Made by a program: the position numbers and the translations under genes. The notes under the pieces are model-generated. The model did no database searches, was not told the DNA's origin, and saw only the letters and a list, made by a program, of their open reading frames with translations. DNA of 64,000 bases from positions 27,916-91,915 of the forward strand of contig JAFUWV010000012.1 in assembly GCA_017477325.1 (NCBI GenBank). Reading direction: 5' to 3'. Below are positions 17,487 to 26,583 of this stretch, piece by piece. The DNA is from Paludibacteraceae bacterium. GTDB lineage: Bacteria; Bacteroidota; Bacteroidia; Bacteroidales; Paludibacteraceae. Every line of letters begins with the position of its first letter. The first letter of the stretch is position 1.

Positions 17487-18476
17487 TTACTCCTGGTTGA
17501 GAGTGACACGCTTGAAGTCGCAAACGGTTACGCCAGCCTTCTTGAGGACGTCCTTAACGAGTTCCTTGTCCTCAGACATAACATAAACCTGCTCCAAGAG
17601 TGTGGACTCCTTGAGGAACTTAGCGAGACGTCCCTGAGCAATCATCTCCACCTTCTTGAGGTTGATGTTAGCCTCAGCCTCAACGGGCACGGTGGTACGT
17701 ATCTGCTTAGCAAGTTCAGCCTGCTCCTGAGTGAGCCATCCCTTAGTGGTGTTGCTCTCGATATGGTCCATAGAGTCAGCATGTGCAGGGTTGATACCGG
17801 CCTTGCGCAGTGCGTTCTCGACAGCCTTGTTGATCTCGTCCTGTTTGGTTTTCTCGATAGCGACTTTGAGTTCGTGTTCTTTTACTTCCTGTGCCACGAG
17901 TTCAGCCGAGACAGCGATAGGTGCCATAGCTGCGACCTGCATAGAGATGCCGTGCACGGTCTCCTGGGGTGCGTCAGCCTCAGCAACAGCTACGAGTGAG
18001 GAGAGTTTGTTTCCGAGGTGGTTGTACGCATCGACTTTAGCTCCACGGAGGAAGACATAGTCGCTGAGTTCCATCTTCTCGCCTGTCACACCAGAGCGCT
18101 CTGTTACTAGTTCAGCAACGGTGCGACCGCTAACGACCTCGTTCTTAAGAGCCTCAAGAGAAGCGGGTTGACGATCCATAGCAACATCGAGTATGAGTTT
18201 TACGAGAGCCACGAAGTCAGCGTTTTTAGCCACGAAGTCAGTCTCGCACTTCACAGCAACGATAGCTGCGAATCCGTTTTCAGCCCGTCCAAGAACACAA
18301 CCTTCGGAAGCCTCTCGGTCGCTACGCTTAGCAGCGATAGCCTGTCCACGTTTACGTAGGAGGTCTTTAGCCTGCTCGAAATCGCCATTAGCCTCTTCGA
18401 GAGCCTTCTTAACATCCATCATACCTGCGCCAGTGATGTCGCGCAGTTTCTTTATATCTGCAAGTGTTACTGCCAT
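17487..18476 (-). CDS. tsf: translation elongation factor Ts
   Basis: Exchanges GDP for GTP on EF-Tu. 329 residues, the longer form usual in Bacteroidetes. The N-terminal UBA-like domain LRDITGAGMMDVKKALEEANG is followed by the core subdomains, with CETDFVAKNADF near residue 80, the Phe-containing stretch that contacts EF-Tu. It is the last gene of the ribosomal operon, 94 bp after rpsB across a micro-repeat spacer. Confidence 0.97.
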   Translation of the reverse strand: MAVTLADIKKLRDITGAGMMDVKKALEEANGDFEQAKDLLRKRGQAIAAKRSDREASEGCVLGRAENGFAAIVAVKCETDFVAKNADFVALVKLILDVAMDRQPASLEALKNEVVSGRTVAELVTERSGVTGEKMELSDYVFLRGAKVDAYNHLGNKLSSLVAVAEADAPQETVHGISMQVAAMAPIAVSAELVAQEVKEHELKVAIEKTKQDEINKAVENALRKAGINPAHADSMDHIESNTTKGWLTQEQAELAKQIRTTVPVEAEANINLKKVEMIAQGRLAKFLKESTLLEQVYVMSEDKELVKDVLKKAGVTVCDFKRVTLNQE

Positions 18477-18483
18477 AGTGATT

Positions 18484-18562
18484 GGAATTTAAAGATTGTT
18501 TGACGAGTTTGAAAAAGTTCGTCAAGTCTGACATGTACTCAACAAACTTTACAAACTCAAGA
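18484..18562 (-). repeat. 9-bp repeat spacer between rpsB and tsf
   Basis: Contains GTTTGACGA, GTTTGAAAA, GTTCGTCAA and then, in opposite polarity, AACTTTACAAAC. The mixed polarity resembles the spacer between V-ATPase subunits I and K. Confidence 0.6.
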
Positions 18563-18570
18563 TTTGTTGA

Positions 18571-19419
18571 TTATTCAGCAGGAGCTTCTTCAGCGGGAGC
18601 TTCGGGAGCAGCCTCAGCTACTTTCTCGGGAGCCTTTGGTTCAGCCTGCTTGCGTACACGCTGACGGCGCTCTTTTGGTGCGGGAGCTTCCTCATCAGCC
18701 TGTGCCTGTGCAGCAGCCTCGTCAGCCTTCTCAACTTTGCGCTCATCGAGTCCTTCCTTGATAGCTGCAACAACAGCATTGAGGATAGCGGTGATAGAAG
18801 ATGTAGCATCGTCGTTAGCAGGGATGACGAAATCGATATTGTTAGGATCGGAGTTGGTATCAACGATACCGAATACAGGTATACCCAGACGCTGAGCCTC
18901 AGCGACAGCGATATGCTCTTTCATGACGTCAACCACGAAGACAGCACTCGGCAGACGTGTAAGGTCGGCGATAGAACCGAGGTTCTTCTCGAGTTTCTCA
19001 CGCTGGCGTGTGATCTGCAGTTTCTCACGCTTGGAGATATTGTCGAAAGTGCCGTCGTTCATCATCTTGTCGATAGACGACATTTTCTTCACAGCCTTGC
19101 GGATAGTGGGGAAGTTGGTGAGCATACCACCAGCCCAACGCTCGGTGATATAAGGCATACCTACTTCTTTAGCCTTCTCAGCCACGACGTCTTTAGCCTG
19201 CTTTTTGGTAGCTACAAAGAGCACTTTGCGACCAGACTTGGCGATGTTCTTGAGTGCCTCAGCAGCCTCTTCGATTTTTACGACGGTCTTGTTGAGGTCG
19301 ATGATGTGGATACCATTGCGCTCCATGAAGATGTATGGAGCCATGGCGGGATTCCATTTGCGCTTGAGGTGACCGAAATGAGCACCAGCTTCAAGCAATT
19401 CTTCGAAATTTGTTCTCAT
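18571..19419 (-). CDS. rpsB: 30S ribosomal protein S2
   Basis: 282 residues. The N-terminus RTNFEELLEAGAHFGHLKRKWNP and the block NSDPNNIDFVIPANDDA identify S2. The last ~55 residues are an Ala/Glu/Pro-rich, low-complexity tail with a basic patch (KERRQRVRKQAEPKAPEK) beyond the usual S2 C-terminus; similar tails occur in Bacteroidetes. It assembles into the 30S head and helps recruit S1. It lies between rpsI and tsf in one operon. Confidence 0.97.
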   Translation of the reverse strand: MRTNFEELLEAGAHFGHLKRKWNPAMAPYIFMERNGIHIIDLNKTVVKIEEAAEALKNIAKSGRKVLFVATKKQAKDVVAEKAKEVGMPYITERWAGGMLTNFPTIRKAVKKMSSIDKMMNDGTFDNISKREKLQITRQREKLEKNLGSIADLTRLPSAVFVVDVMKEHIAVAEAQRLGIPVFGIVDTNSDPNNIDFVIPANDDATSSITAILNAVVAAIKEGLDERKVEKADEAAAQAQADEEAPAPKERRQRVRKQAEPKAPEKVAEAAPEAPAEEAPAE

Positions 19420-19606
19420 TGTGATTTGTTTGTTTAATTAGTTAGTTTATAATATGTATCCGCAGATTTTGCCTTGCTCTTTACCGCCAATATATATAAT
19501 GTCAATTGTCAGCAGGCGAGAACTGCCTTTTGAGAAGGCAAAACAATTGCGGGGTAGTCCGAGCGGAGTCCCCGCAATTTGGGAGAAAAGGGTTCTTTGT
19601 AGGAGA

Positions 19607-19650
19607 TTAAGTGACTTAAGTTTCTTAAGTTTCCCAAGAGTCTTAAGTGC
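19607..19650 (-). repeat. 9-bp tandem repeat of a second type (CTTAAGTTT)
   Basis: Units CTTAAGTTT, CTTAAGTTT, CCCAAGAGT, CTTAAGTGC follow the rpsI stop. The period is again 9 bp but the unit differs. Similar TTAAG units occur before rnpB near 3710-3740. Confidence 0.7.
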
Positions 19651-20037
19651 TTAACGCTTACTGAACTGGAAGCGCTTACGTGCTTTGGGACGACCCGGTT
19701 TCTTACGCTCAACTTCACGAGCATCACGAGTCATGAATCCTTCAGCCTTGAGAGCCACCTTGTCTTCGGGGTTAATCTTAACGAGTGCGCGAGCGATAGC
19801 AAGGCGCAGAGCCTCTGCCTGACCTTTGTATCCGCCACCGTCGAGGTTAACGAGGATATCGTACTTCTCAGCAACACCAAGTTTGTTGAGAGGTTGTTTA
19901 ACTATGTACTGGAGAATTGAAGAGGGGAAATAAACTTCGAGATCACGCTTGTTGATAGTGATCTTACCTGCTCCTTCTTTCACGAAAACGCGAGCAACTG
20001 CGGCTTTGCGTCTTCCTAATGCATTTACTACTTCCAT
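19651..20037 (-). CDS. rpsI: 30S ribosomal protein S9
   Basis: 128 residues, normal length. The N-terminus VNALGRRKAAVARVFVKEG and the basic C-terminus KKPGRPKARKRFQFSKR, whose tail reaches the decoding-site tRNAs, identify S9. It is 9 bp after rplM, the near-universal L13-S9 pair. Confidence 0.98.
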   Translation of the reverse strand: MEVVNALGRRKAAVARVFVKEGAGKITINKRDLEVYFPSSILQYIVKQPLNKLGVAEKYDILVNLDGGGYKGQAEALRLAIARALVKINPEDKVALKAEGFMTRDAREVERKKPGRPKARKRFQFSKR

Positions 20038-20046
20038 TGCTGCGTT

Positions 20047-20508
20047 TTATTTAAGTGTGTTAATGTCGATTTGTTTGGGCTGCTGAGCTGCATGAGGATG
20101 CTCGCTACCTGCGTAAACATAGAGATTGTTGATGATTTTGTCACCGAGGCGGTTCTTGGGCAGCATACCCTTAACCACTTTCTTAATCAGACGGTCTGCA
20201 CCTTTGTCCTTGAGATCCTGGGGAGTGAACTCGCGCTGACCACCGGGGTATCCGGTATAGCGTACATACTGACGGCCGGTCCACTTGTTTCCGGTAAGTT
20301 CTACACCTGCTGCGTTGATAACGATAACATAGTCGCCACAGTCCTGATTAGGAGTGAATGACGGTTTGTACTTGCCACGCAGAAGCTTGGCAATCTTGGT
20401 GCACATGCGACCAAGGATCTGACCCTGAGCATCAACTACCACCCACTGTTTCTGTTCGAGAGCGGCCTCTTTAGAGAGCGACAGAGTCTTGTAGCTTGTT
20501 GTTTCCAC
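20047..20508 (-). CDS. rplM: 50S ribosomal protein L13
   Basis: 153 residues. WVVVDAQGQILGRMCTKIAKLLRGK and GMLPKNRLGDKIINNLYVY are the conserved L13 blocks, and the C-terminus HPHAAQQP is the usual end. It is an early 50S assembly protein. First gene of the rplM-rpsI-rpsB-tsf operon, with a 140-nt structured leader that may be an autoregulatory site. Confidence 0.98.
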   Translation of the reverse strand: METTSYKTLSLSKEAALEQKQWVVVDAQGQILGRMCTKIAKLLRGKYKPSFTPNQDCGDYVIVINAAGVELTGNKWTGRQYVRYTGYPGGQREFTPQDLKDKGADRLIKKVVKGMLPKNRLGDKIINNLYVYAGSEHPHAAQQPKQIDINTLK

Positions 20509-20648
20509 TGTTTTTTGTTGTTTTTGACCGTCCCGACAGACATCTATTGAGCGCTCAGCGCACTGCCCAGAACGGCGAATTAATAATACTTGTTTACTTA
20601 AGTCGTTGGTAGATAGTAATTCTCACAAAAGAATACTATTCCACAAAA
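20509..20648 (-). promoter_or_regulatory. structured 5' leader of rplM, candidate L13 autoregulatory element
   Basis: Between the predicted transcription start (~20649) and the rplM start the minus-strand RNA can form an outer stem CCGUUC/GGACGG (20575-20570 with 20533-20528) enclosing a GCGC-UGA-GCGC hairpin (20561-20551). An unpaired A-rich stretch precedes the ATG. Ribosomal protein leaders often bind their own product, but identification here is by position and structure only. Confidence 0.45.
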
Positions 20649-20655
20649 CGGCTTG

Positions 20656-20686
20656 CAAAGGTACTGCTTTATTTTTAATTACGCAA
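20656..20686 (-). promoter_or_regulatory. promoter of the rplM operon
   Basis: Minus strand: TTG at 20686-20684, 20-nt spacer, TACCTTTG at 20663-20656. The rest of the 317-bp gap up to 20825 holds inverted GACAGG/CCTGTC and GGCC-rich segments, possibly the terminator of the kinase gene, and nothing coding. Confidence 0.72.
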
Positions 20687-20825
20687 TACCCTTGCAAGAT
20701 TTTTTTCATTTATCCGCATTGACAGGCAGTCTATTATGATTACATTGACCCGGCCAACCGGTATACAAACCGATATTACAACGGCCGGACAGACCTGTCA
20801 GGATGGGGGACAAGCGGAGTTCTTG

Positions 20826-22766
20826 TCAGAAGAAACCGATACGTTTTCTGTCGTTCATGCCCGCCACACCGTCCATCCGCTCGCGTATCTCGTCGTACTG
20901 CTTGAGCACCTCTTTCTTGACCGAGGGCTTGGTTGCAACGACAATAGACTCGAGAAGTTCCTGAGAAATCTTCTTATGCGTGAAAGCAGCCGTCATGGCA
21001 GCATCGTTGACTACGTATGCGATGTCGGAAGCCACATATCCGTCGGAGAGTGTGGCAAGGCGTTCAGCGTCGATATTGTCCTCCATCGGGCGCCCTTTCA
21101 GGTGATGGAGGAACATCTCCTTGCGTGCAGTGAAGTCCGGCAGCGGCACATATATCTGTTTGTCGATACGTCCTGTACGGAGCACAGCGGGGTCAATCTT
21201 GTCAGGACGGTTGGATGTAGCGATGACGAAAATCTTCCTGTGCGAGCAGTTGTTGAGTTGCGAGAGGAACTCGTTGACCTCGCTGGCGTAATGCTGGTTG
21301 GTGTCACCGCTACGGACGGGTACCAGGGCATCGAACTCATCGAAGTTGAGCACACACGGCGCATTCTGCTCCGCCTCTTTGAAGAGTGCCGCAATCTTCT
21401 CCTGCGAGCCGTGCACATAAGTGCTGGCAAGGTCGGACGCCTTGATGAGGATATAGTTGAAACCCGCCTCCTCGGAGAACTTCTCAGCAAAGAACGTCTT
21501 TCCGCAACCCGGAGGACCATAGAGGAGCATGCCATTAGGCGGAGTGAGACGGTATTCCTCTGCCAGTTCGCGGTTCTGGAGGACGAAGATAACCTTCTGC
21601 TTCAAGAGGTCTTTCAACTCCTGCATACCGGCTATGTCCTCAAAACCTTTACCGTTGCCTCGTTGCACACGGAACTGTGTTGCTCCCGGTTCGGCATCAG
21701 GGTTCTGGTTCGGGTCGGGGCTGCCATGATTGCTTGGACCTGAGGGGTTGCCGGAGTTAGACGGTCTGTCAGAGCCCGAGGGACTGCCTGACTCGGATGG
21801 TCCGCCTGTGCCGGGGGTGTGACGTGGGTCGGTAGGATTAGAGGTATGGCGGGTGTTGTGAGCACCTGATATGCCTTCGCCCGAAATGGTCGAAGTAGGC
21901 GGAGTGAATGTCTCGTTACGTTCACGAATGGCAGTAATCAGTTGTTCGACTGTATCGTAGCGATACTGATACTCGAGCGAGAGCCCTTTGTAGAGCACAT
22001 TGCGCAGCCAGTCAGGCAGACTGACACCTCCGAAATCCAGCGGGTGCGTCTTGCGGAACTGGCGTATACGGTTGCTATGCTCGGAGAGGCTTTTGGCAGC
22101 GGGGAGCTCCTGGTACCACGGAGCACGACCTACGAGCATAGTGTAGAAGACTGCACATGCAGAGAAGATGTCGGACTGCTCATCGAAGACACCGATGAAG
22201 GTCTCGTTGGCACGATAGAAGGGGTCGAGGTCGGAGGTCTCGAAGGTGGGGTTGCCGTTGGCACGTTCTCCCACATGCCCCATGTCGATGAGTTCGGGTA
22301 TACCGCCTGTCTTGGCAGAAAGCATGATGTTGGACGGAGTGATGTCGTTGTGACACAAAGGCGGGCGCTGCTCGTGCATATATTTGACACCGTCAAGAAT
22401 CTGCAGGAAGAGACTGACAGCCTCCTCCATCTCCATCTTGCCTTCGCGCTCTATCTTCTCGATAAGCAGTTCACCACTGAAATAGTTGGTAACCAGATAC
22501 TGATAGTCGCCCGACTCAAGCCTCTCCTGACCATCGCGTATGTGACTTATGAGGTTGGCATGACGCAGAGCTGAGCAATAGCGTATCTCCTTGACAATAC
22601 CCTGCTGCAACATACGCTCAGGCATATTTTTCAGGCAGAACAACTTGAGGAAATAGGTGTCACCGTTGTCATCGGCCACTTTATATGTCTCTGAATAGAC
22701 ATTTTCTTTTAGCAGGTTCAGAACAACATATCCTGCAAAACGGTCATCTTGATGTAAGGCACTCAT
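20826..22766 (-). CDS. protein kinase-AAA+ ATPase fusion protein
   Basis: 646 residues. Residues ~10-275 form a Ser/Thr protein kinase domain: the catalytic loop is CHNDITPSNIML (HxDxxxxN, with Asn for the usual Arg), the DFG motif is DMG, and substrate-lobe features follow (PFYRANETFIGVFDEQSDIFS). Residues ~285-355 are a Gly/Ser/Pro/Asn-rich linker. Residues ~370-620 are a classic AAA+ module of the katanin/spastin/FtsH type: Walker A GPPGCGKTFFAEKF, Walker B LNFDEFDALV, sensor/arginine-finger segment ATSNRPDKIDPAVLRTGRID. This suggests kinase-regulated remodelling of an unknown substrate. The protein is cytosolic. It follows the BACON lipoprotein gene by 67 bp of 16-bp micro-repeats. Confidence 0.88.
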   Translation of the reverse strand: MSALHQDDRFAGYVVLNLLKENVYSETYKVADDNGDTYFLKLFCLKNMPERMLQQGIVKEIRYCSALRHANLISHIRDGQERLESGDYQYLVTNYFSGELLIEKIEREGKMEMEEAVSLFLQILDGVKYMHEQRPPLCHNDITPSNIMLSAKTGGIPELIDMGHVGERANGNPTFETSDLDPFYRANETFIGVFDEQSDIFSACAVFYTMLVGRAPWYQELPAAKSLSEHSNRIRQFRKTHPLDFGGVSLPDWLRNVLYKGLSLEYQYRYDTVEQLITAIRERNETFTPPTSTISGEGISGAHNTRHTSNPTDPRHTPGTGGPSESGSPSGSDRPSNSGNPSGPSNHGSPDPNQNPDAEPGATQFRVQRGNGKGFEDIAGMQELKDLLKQKVIFVLQNRELAEEYRLTPPNGMLLYGPPGCGKTFFAEKFSEEAGFNYILIKASDLASTYVHGSQEKIAALFKEAEQNAPCVLNFDEFDALVPVRSGDTNQHYASEVNEFLSQLNNCSHRKIFVIATSNRPDKIDPAVLRTGRIDKQIYVPLPDFTARKEMFLHHLKGRPMEDNIDAERLATLSDGYVASDIAYVVNDAAMTAAFTHKKISQELLESIVVATKPSVKKEVLKQYDEIRERMDGVAGMNDRKRIGFF

Positions 22767-22833
22767 GGGACTTGAATAGATAATAGTTAATAGTGAATAG
22801 TTAATAGTGAATAACTGTGGTTAAAATGAGGTA

Positions 22834-24186
22834 TTATTCAACGTCGTGTACAAGGCGGACAGAAAAACCATCATAAACAGGCACCTCTACTATAGCACCT
22901 AAACCTGGATGTAACGCATATGCTCTTTGAGAGGATTCATCTTTAAGTGTAGAAGTCCAATAGGCACCTCCTTCAGCCTTAGAGAACGTTGTGCCTGAAC
23001 GGAACCCACTCATCAAAGGCAAGATTACAGCCCCTTGCACCTGAACATAAAGCAACTGCTCTTTTGTATAGTCTTTCAATGTATTGGGAGCAATAGTCAA
23101 CTCATTAGACAAATCAAGACCATCGGGAAGAATAATCAAGAAACTCTCGTTATTCATGTCAGTAACTCTAACTCCTCCCGCCTCAAAGTTATCAATCTTT
23201 TGTTTCATAAGATACTCTACCTCATCTTTAGTAGGAGTACGCCAAAAGCCCTTTTCTGTACCGGCATATGCCTCATGCTCAATAGCATTGTACTGCCCCC
23301 AGTCATAGTCTGTGCCGGCTATATCAGAGCCATAGAAGTAGTCCTCAGACTCTTCGGAACAGAGGTACGGATATTTATCATCATATCCGCTGGTTCCCCA
23401 TCCGAACAGGTCTATCCAGCCGTTGTAATACTGGTCTATATATTCATTACTCTTGCCTAAATAGTCATACTGGTGCTCAGCAAAGCGGAAAGTGTTCTGA
23501 ACGGCGTTATACTGCAAGTTGCCCGGTGCAAAGATAACTTTCTTTGTCTCGCTCACAGAGAACTGTGCGACAGCAATGCCACTTCGCTCAACTTCGAGCA
23601 CTACTCCACTCTCTTTCTTGCCAACCTCATAGACAGTAATCTTACCAGTGGTAGCGGCAAAATTGTCAGTTACAGCAACGTCGATTGAGAGTTTGCCGTT
23701 TCCTTTTCCCACACCCGGAGTGACATTCAGCCAGGAAACATCCTTGTCAACCATCCACTTGACTTCGGAAGTGACTTCAACCTCAAACTGTCCTCCTATG
23801 GCAGGCGCCTCCAGCTTAGTCTGACTGAGTTGTATGGTTCCATCACCGGCACCTTCTCCACGCCTGACCACAGTCAGCATAGCACTCATGTCTGCGGACG
23901 TGAAAGTAATGTAAGCAATAGCATATCCTTTGCCCGGCTGGGTAGTGATTGTGACAACATCTGCGGGGCCCTCACCTTTATCAGGACTAATGCCGACCCA
24001 GTCATTGCCGGAGTCGATAGTAACGAACCATGAGGCTGCAGAAGTAACCGTTACAGAATAAGTTCCGCCTTCGTTACTTGCTTCTATTTGTGACTCACTC
24101 AACCCAAACTCCACTTCGGGCTGCTGCTGATTACAAGAAAGCAACATAAGAGCTACTGCTGCCAATGAAAAAATGAACTTTTTCAT
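22834..24186 (-). CDS. BACON-domain surface lipoprotein
   Basis: 450 residues. Residues 1-18 are a lipoprotein signal with lipobox LLSC. Two BACON domains follow (about 25-110 and 118-205), recognisable by SNEGGTYSVTVTSAASWFV...DWVGISPDKGEG and GGQFEVEVTSEVKWMV...SWLNVTPGVGKG. The C-terminal ~240 residues (VIFAPGNLQY..., WGTSGY, FWRTPTKDEVEYLM, FSVRLVHDVE) form an aromatic-rich domain common in Bacteroidales surface proteins, resembling FISUMP-type domains; I cannot name its ligand. BACON domains commonly sit on glycan-handling or cell-surface proteins. It has its own promoter at 24218-24247. Confidence 0.8.
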   Translation of the reverse strand: MKKFIFSLAAVALMLLSCNQQQPEVEFGLSESQIEASNEGGTYSVTVTSAASWFVTIDSGNDWVGISPDKGEGPADVVTITTQPGKGYAIAYITFTSADMSAMLTVVRRGEGAGDGTIQLSQTKLEAPAIGGQFEVEVTSEVKWMVDKDVSWLNVTPGVGKGNGKLSIDVAVTDNFAATTGKITVYEVGKKESGVVLEVERSGIAVAQFSVSETKKVIFAPGNLQYNAVQNTFRFAEHQYDYLGKSNEYIDQYYNGWIDLFGWGTSGYDDKYPYLCSEESEDYFYGSDIAGTDYDWGQYNAIEHEAYAGTEKGFWRTPTKDEVEYLMKQKIDNFEAGGVRVTDMNNESFLIILPDGLDLSNELTIAPNTLKDYTKEQLLYVQVQGAVILPLMSGFRSGTTFSKAEGGAYWTSTLKDESSQRAYALHPGLGAIVEVPVYDGFSVRLVHDVE

Positions 24187-24217
24187 ATAAAGAAAGAATA
24201 TTGATTAATATCAGCTG

Positions 24218-24247
24218 CAAAGATACAATATTTTTTTTAATATACAA
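24218..24247 (-). promoter_or_regulatory. promoter of the BACON lipoprotein gene
   Basis: Minus strand: TTG at 24247-24245, 19-nt spacer, TATCTTTG at 24225-24218. Confidence 0.65.
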
Positions 24248-24254
24248 AGATAAA

Positions 24255-24289
24255 ACAAAAAAGCCGTCTCTCAGATAGAGAAACGGCTT
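24255..24289 (-). terminator. terminator downstream of the aquaporin gene
   Basis: Minus-strand hairpin AAGCCGTTTCTC...GAGAGACGGCTT (24289 to 24261) followed by a T-run (24260-24255). Confidence 0.8.
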
Positions 24290-24309
24290 TGAAATATACG
24301 CTGTATATC

Positions 24310-24400
24310 TTACTTCTTACAGCGCAGCGGTTATTGTTAGGGAGACGTCCCAATGCGACGTCTCTACGCGGTAGTGGTCTTACCTCCTACAGCGTAAGAG
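24310..24400. repeat. palindrome flanked by imperfect direct repeats
   Basis: Perfect 8-bp inverted repeat GAGACGTC (24342-24349) / GACGTCTC (24357-24364) with a 7-nt loop. It is flanked by similar segments TACTTCTTACAGCG (from 24311) and TACCTCCTACAGCG (from 24384). It resembles REP-type intergenic palindromes. Confidence 0.55.
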
Positions 24401-24404
24401 GTCA

Positions 24405-25115
24405 TTATTGCTTCTTGCAAGAAGTGCAAGTGATGCACTTGTAGCACAGACCTGCGAGGGCGGCACCTACGAGCGGAGCCACGATGAAGAGCCAGAGCTG
24501 CGGCAGTGCAAATGCATTCTCAGAGAAGATAGCCTGTGAGATACTGCGAGCAGGGTTGACACTGGTATTGGTCAGAGGAATACTGATAAGGTGAATCAGT
24601 GTAAGGCAGAGACCGATAGCCAGACCTGCGAACTTACCGTTGGCATGCTTGTCGTCGGTAGCACCGAGGATAACCATAAGGAAGACGAAGGTGAGCACAG
24701 CCTCAACAGCGAAAGCACCACCACAACTGATCTGCTGATAGCCTGCTGCGCCTGCGAAAGCATCACCATAACCATTGGCAGCGAAAGTACCTACCTCCAT
24801 ACCTGCAGCCTTAACAAGACCGAAGAGAACGGCACCTGCGATGATAGCACCAACTATCTGAGCGCACCAGTAGAGGAGCATCTCTTTCCAAGTCATACGG
24901 CCATTGCAGAACACACCGAGAGATACAGCAGGATTGAGATGAGCACCGGAGATATGACCGATACCATAAGCCATAGTAACGACTGTAAGACCAAAAGCGA
25001 GAGCTACGCCAAGGAAACCTACATTACCACCGGCAAAGATTGCAGTACCGCAACCGCCGAACACGAGCCAAAATGTACCAAGACACTCGGCAATGAGTTT
25101 GTTAGTAATCTTCAT
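24405..25115 (-). CDS. MIP family channel, aquaporin Z-like
   Basis: 236 residues, six membrane helices plus two half-helices carrying the NPA motifs: SGAHLNPAVSLG near residue 68 and NTSVNPARSISQ near 190. His/Arg around the constriction and the length favour a water channel (AqpZ) over a glycerol facilitator. The C-terminus CYKCITCTSCKKQ has four cysteines in CxxCxxCxxC spacing, which is unusual for an aquaporin and could bind metal or form disulfides. It has its own promoter and a terminator downstream. Confidence 0.9.
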   Translation of the reverse strand: MKITNKLIAECLGTFWLVFGGCGTAIFAGGNVGFLGVALAFGLTVVTMAYGIGHISGAHLNPAVSLGVFCNGRMTWKEMLLYWCAQIVGAIIAGAVLFGLVKAAGMEVGTFAANGYGDAFAGAAGYQQISCGGAFAVEAVLTFVFLMVILGATDDKHANGKFAGLAIGLCLTLIHLISIPLTNTSVNPARSISQAIFSENAFALPQLWLFIVAPLVGAALAGLCYKCITCTSCKKQ

Positions 25116-25186
25116 AACGATTTTGTGTTAAATTGTTTGTTATTGTTGATTGTATGTTTGGTTGTTCAAACCACATTTTTACACTG

Positions 25187-25217
25187 CAAAGATAATACAT
25201 TTCTGCGAGACATACAA
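25187..25217 (-). promoter_or_regulatory. promoter of the aquaporin gene
   Basis: Minus strand: TTG at 25217-25215, 20-nt spacer, TATCTTTG at 25194-25187. The leader to the ATG is about 65 nt. Confidence 0.7.
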
Positions 25218-25280
25218 CAGACAAACAAAAGATTTTTCCTTATTATTAACATAGGTAAATCAAATAATAAGAAACTGTAA

Positions 25281-26519
25281 TTAGCAACCAAAGCACTTAC
25301 GGATGTCGTCCACGCGGTCGAGTTTCTCCCACGTAAAGAGTTCCACACGGCGCGTAAACAGGTTACCGTTGCCGTCAAGGAAAGTCTTCTCCACCACTTG
25401 CGGGGTTCTGCCTACATGACCATAGGAAGCCGTCTCCTCGTAGATAGGCTGGCGCAGATTGAGTGTCTGCTCAATGGCTCCCGGACGGAGGTCGAAGAGA
25501 GAGGAGACTTTGTCTGCAATCTGGTTGTCAGTGAGATTGACCTTGGCAGTGCCATAAGTGTTGACATAGACAGAAACGGGTTCAGCCACACCTATAGCGT
25601 AACTGAGTTGCACAAGCACCTCACGAGCCACACCTGCCGCCACAAGGTTCTTGGCTATATAGCGGGCAGCGTAGGCAGCAGAACGGTCAACCTTGCTCGG
25701 GTCTTTTCCTGAGAAAGCACCTCCACCGTGAGCACCACGACCACCATAGGTATCTACAATGATTTTCCTACCCGTCAGGCCTGTGTCACCATGAGGGCCG
25801 CCGATAACAAAATTGCCGGTAGGATTGACCAGCAGTTTGTAGTCATGCGCATTGAGCAAGTCGGCATAGCGGCTGTCGCGCGTTGCCACACGCGGGAGAA
25901 GGATGTTGACTATATCCTCGCGAATCTGCTCTTGAGTGACATCGGGGTCATGCTGAGTGGAGATGACGATGGTATCGATACGCAGCGGAGTACCGTCGTC
26001 AGCATACTGCATAGTGACCTGGCTTTTGGTGTCAGGGCGGAGATAGGTCATCTGCTGCCCCTCTTTACGTATGCGGGCAAGTGTGAAAACGAGGGTGTGA
26101 GCAAGGTCGAGAGTAAGAGGCATATAGTTGTCGGTCTCGTCGGTTGCATAGCCGAACATCATGCCTTGGTCGCCGGCTCCCTGCTGAAGTTTGTCGCCAC
26201 GCGAGACACCTTGATTGATGTCTTGCGACTGCTCATGCAATGCTGTGAAGATGCCGCATGAGTTGCCGTCGAACATATACTCGGACTTGGTATAACCAAT
26301 GCGGTTGATAGTCTTGCGAACAACATCTTGCACATCGACGTAAGTATTGCTTCGCACCTCTCCTGCTATGACGACTTGACCTGTAGTGACAAGTGTCTCG
26401 CATGCTACATGCGCATCAGGGTCAAGGGCAAGGAACTGGTCGAGTACGGCATCGGATATCTGGTCAGCCACTTTGTCGGGATGACCTTCGGAAACGGATT
26501 CAGATGTGAATAGATACAT
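25281..26519 (-). CDS. metK: S-adenosylmethionine synthetase
   Basis: Makes SAM from methionine and ATP. 412 residues, with [20 protein letters not shown] at the N-terminus (the His-Pro-Asp-Lys catalytic motif), [12 protein letters not shown] (the GAGDQG signature) near residue 115, and [19 protein letters not shown] (the P-loop-like GGGAFSGKD motif) near 268. Standard domain order with a slightly longer C-terminus. Upstream are a SAM-II riboswitch and an intrinsic terminator, so expression should fall when SAM is plentiful, a direct product feedback. Confidence 0.97.
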   Translation of the reverse strand: MYLFTSESVSEGHPDKVADQISDAVLDQFLALDPDAHVACETLVTTGQVVIAGEVRSNTYVDVQDVVRKTINRIGYTKSEYMFDGNSCGIFTALHEQSQDINQGVSRGDKLQQGAGDQGMMFGYATDETDNYMPLTLDLAHTLVFTLARIRKEGQQMTYLRPDTKSQVTMQYADDGTPLRIDTIVISTQHDPDVTQEQIREDIVNILLPRVATRDSRYADLLNAHDYKLLVNPTGNFVIGGPHGDTGLTGRKIIVDTYGGRGAHGGGAFSGKDPSKVDRSAAYAARYIAKNLVAAGVAREVLVQLSYAIGVAEPVSVYVNTYGTAKVNLTDNQIADKVSSLFDLRPGAIEQTLNLRQPIYEETASYGHVGRTPQVVEKTFLDGNGNLFTRRVELFTWEKLDRVDDIRKCFGC

Positions 26520-26583
26520 AGTGGAATAGTTTATTAAAAGATACAGAGGAACTATGTTCCATTTTAAAGATTGGGTTAATTAT

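Noticed and set aside
20736-21743. 335-codon open frame on the + strand opposite the kinase-AAA+ gene
   Set aside because: It is the antisense of a gene with clear kinase and AAA+ motifs. The translation has no domain and no promoter.
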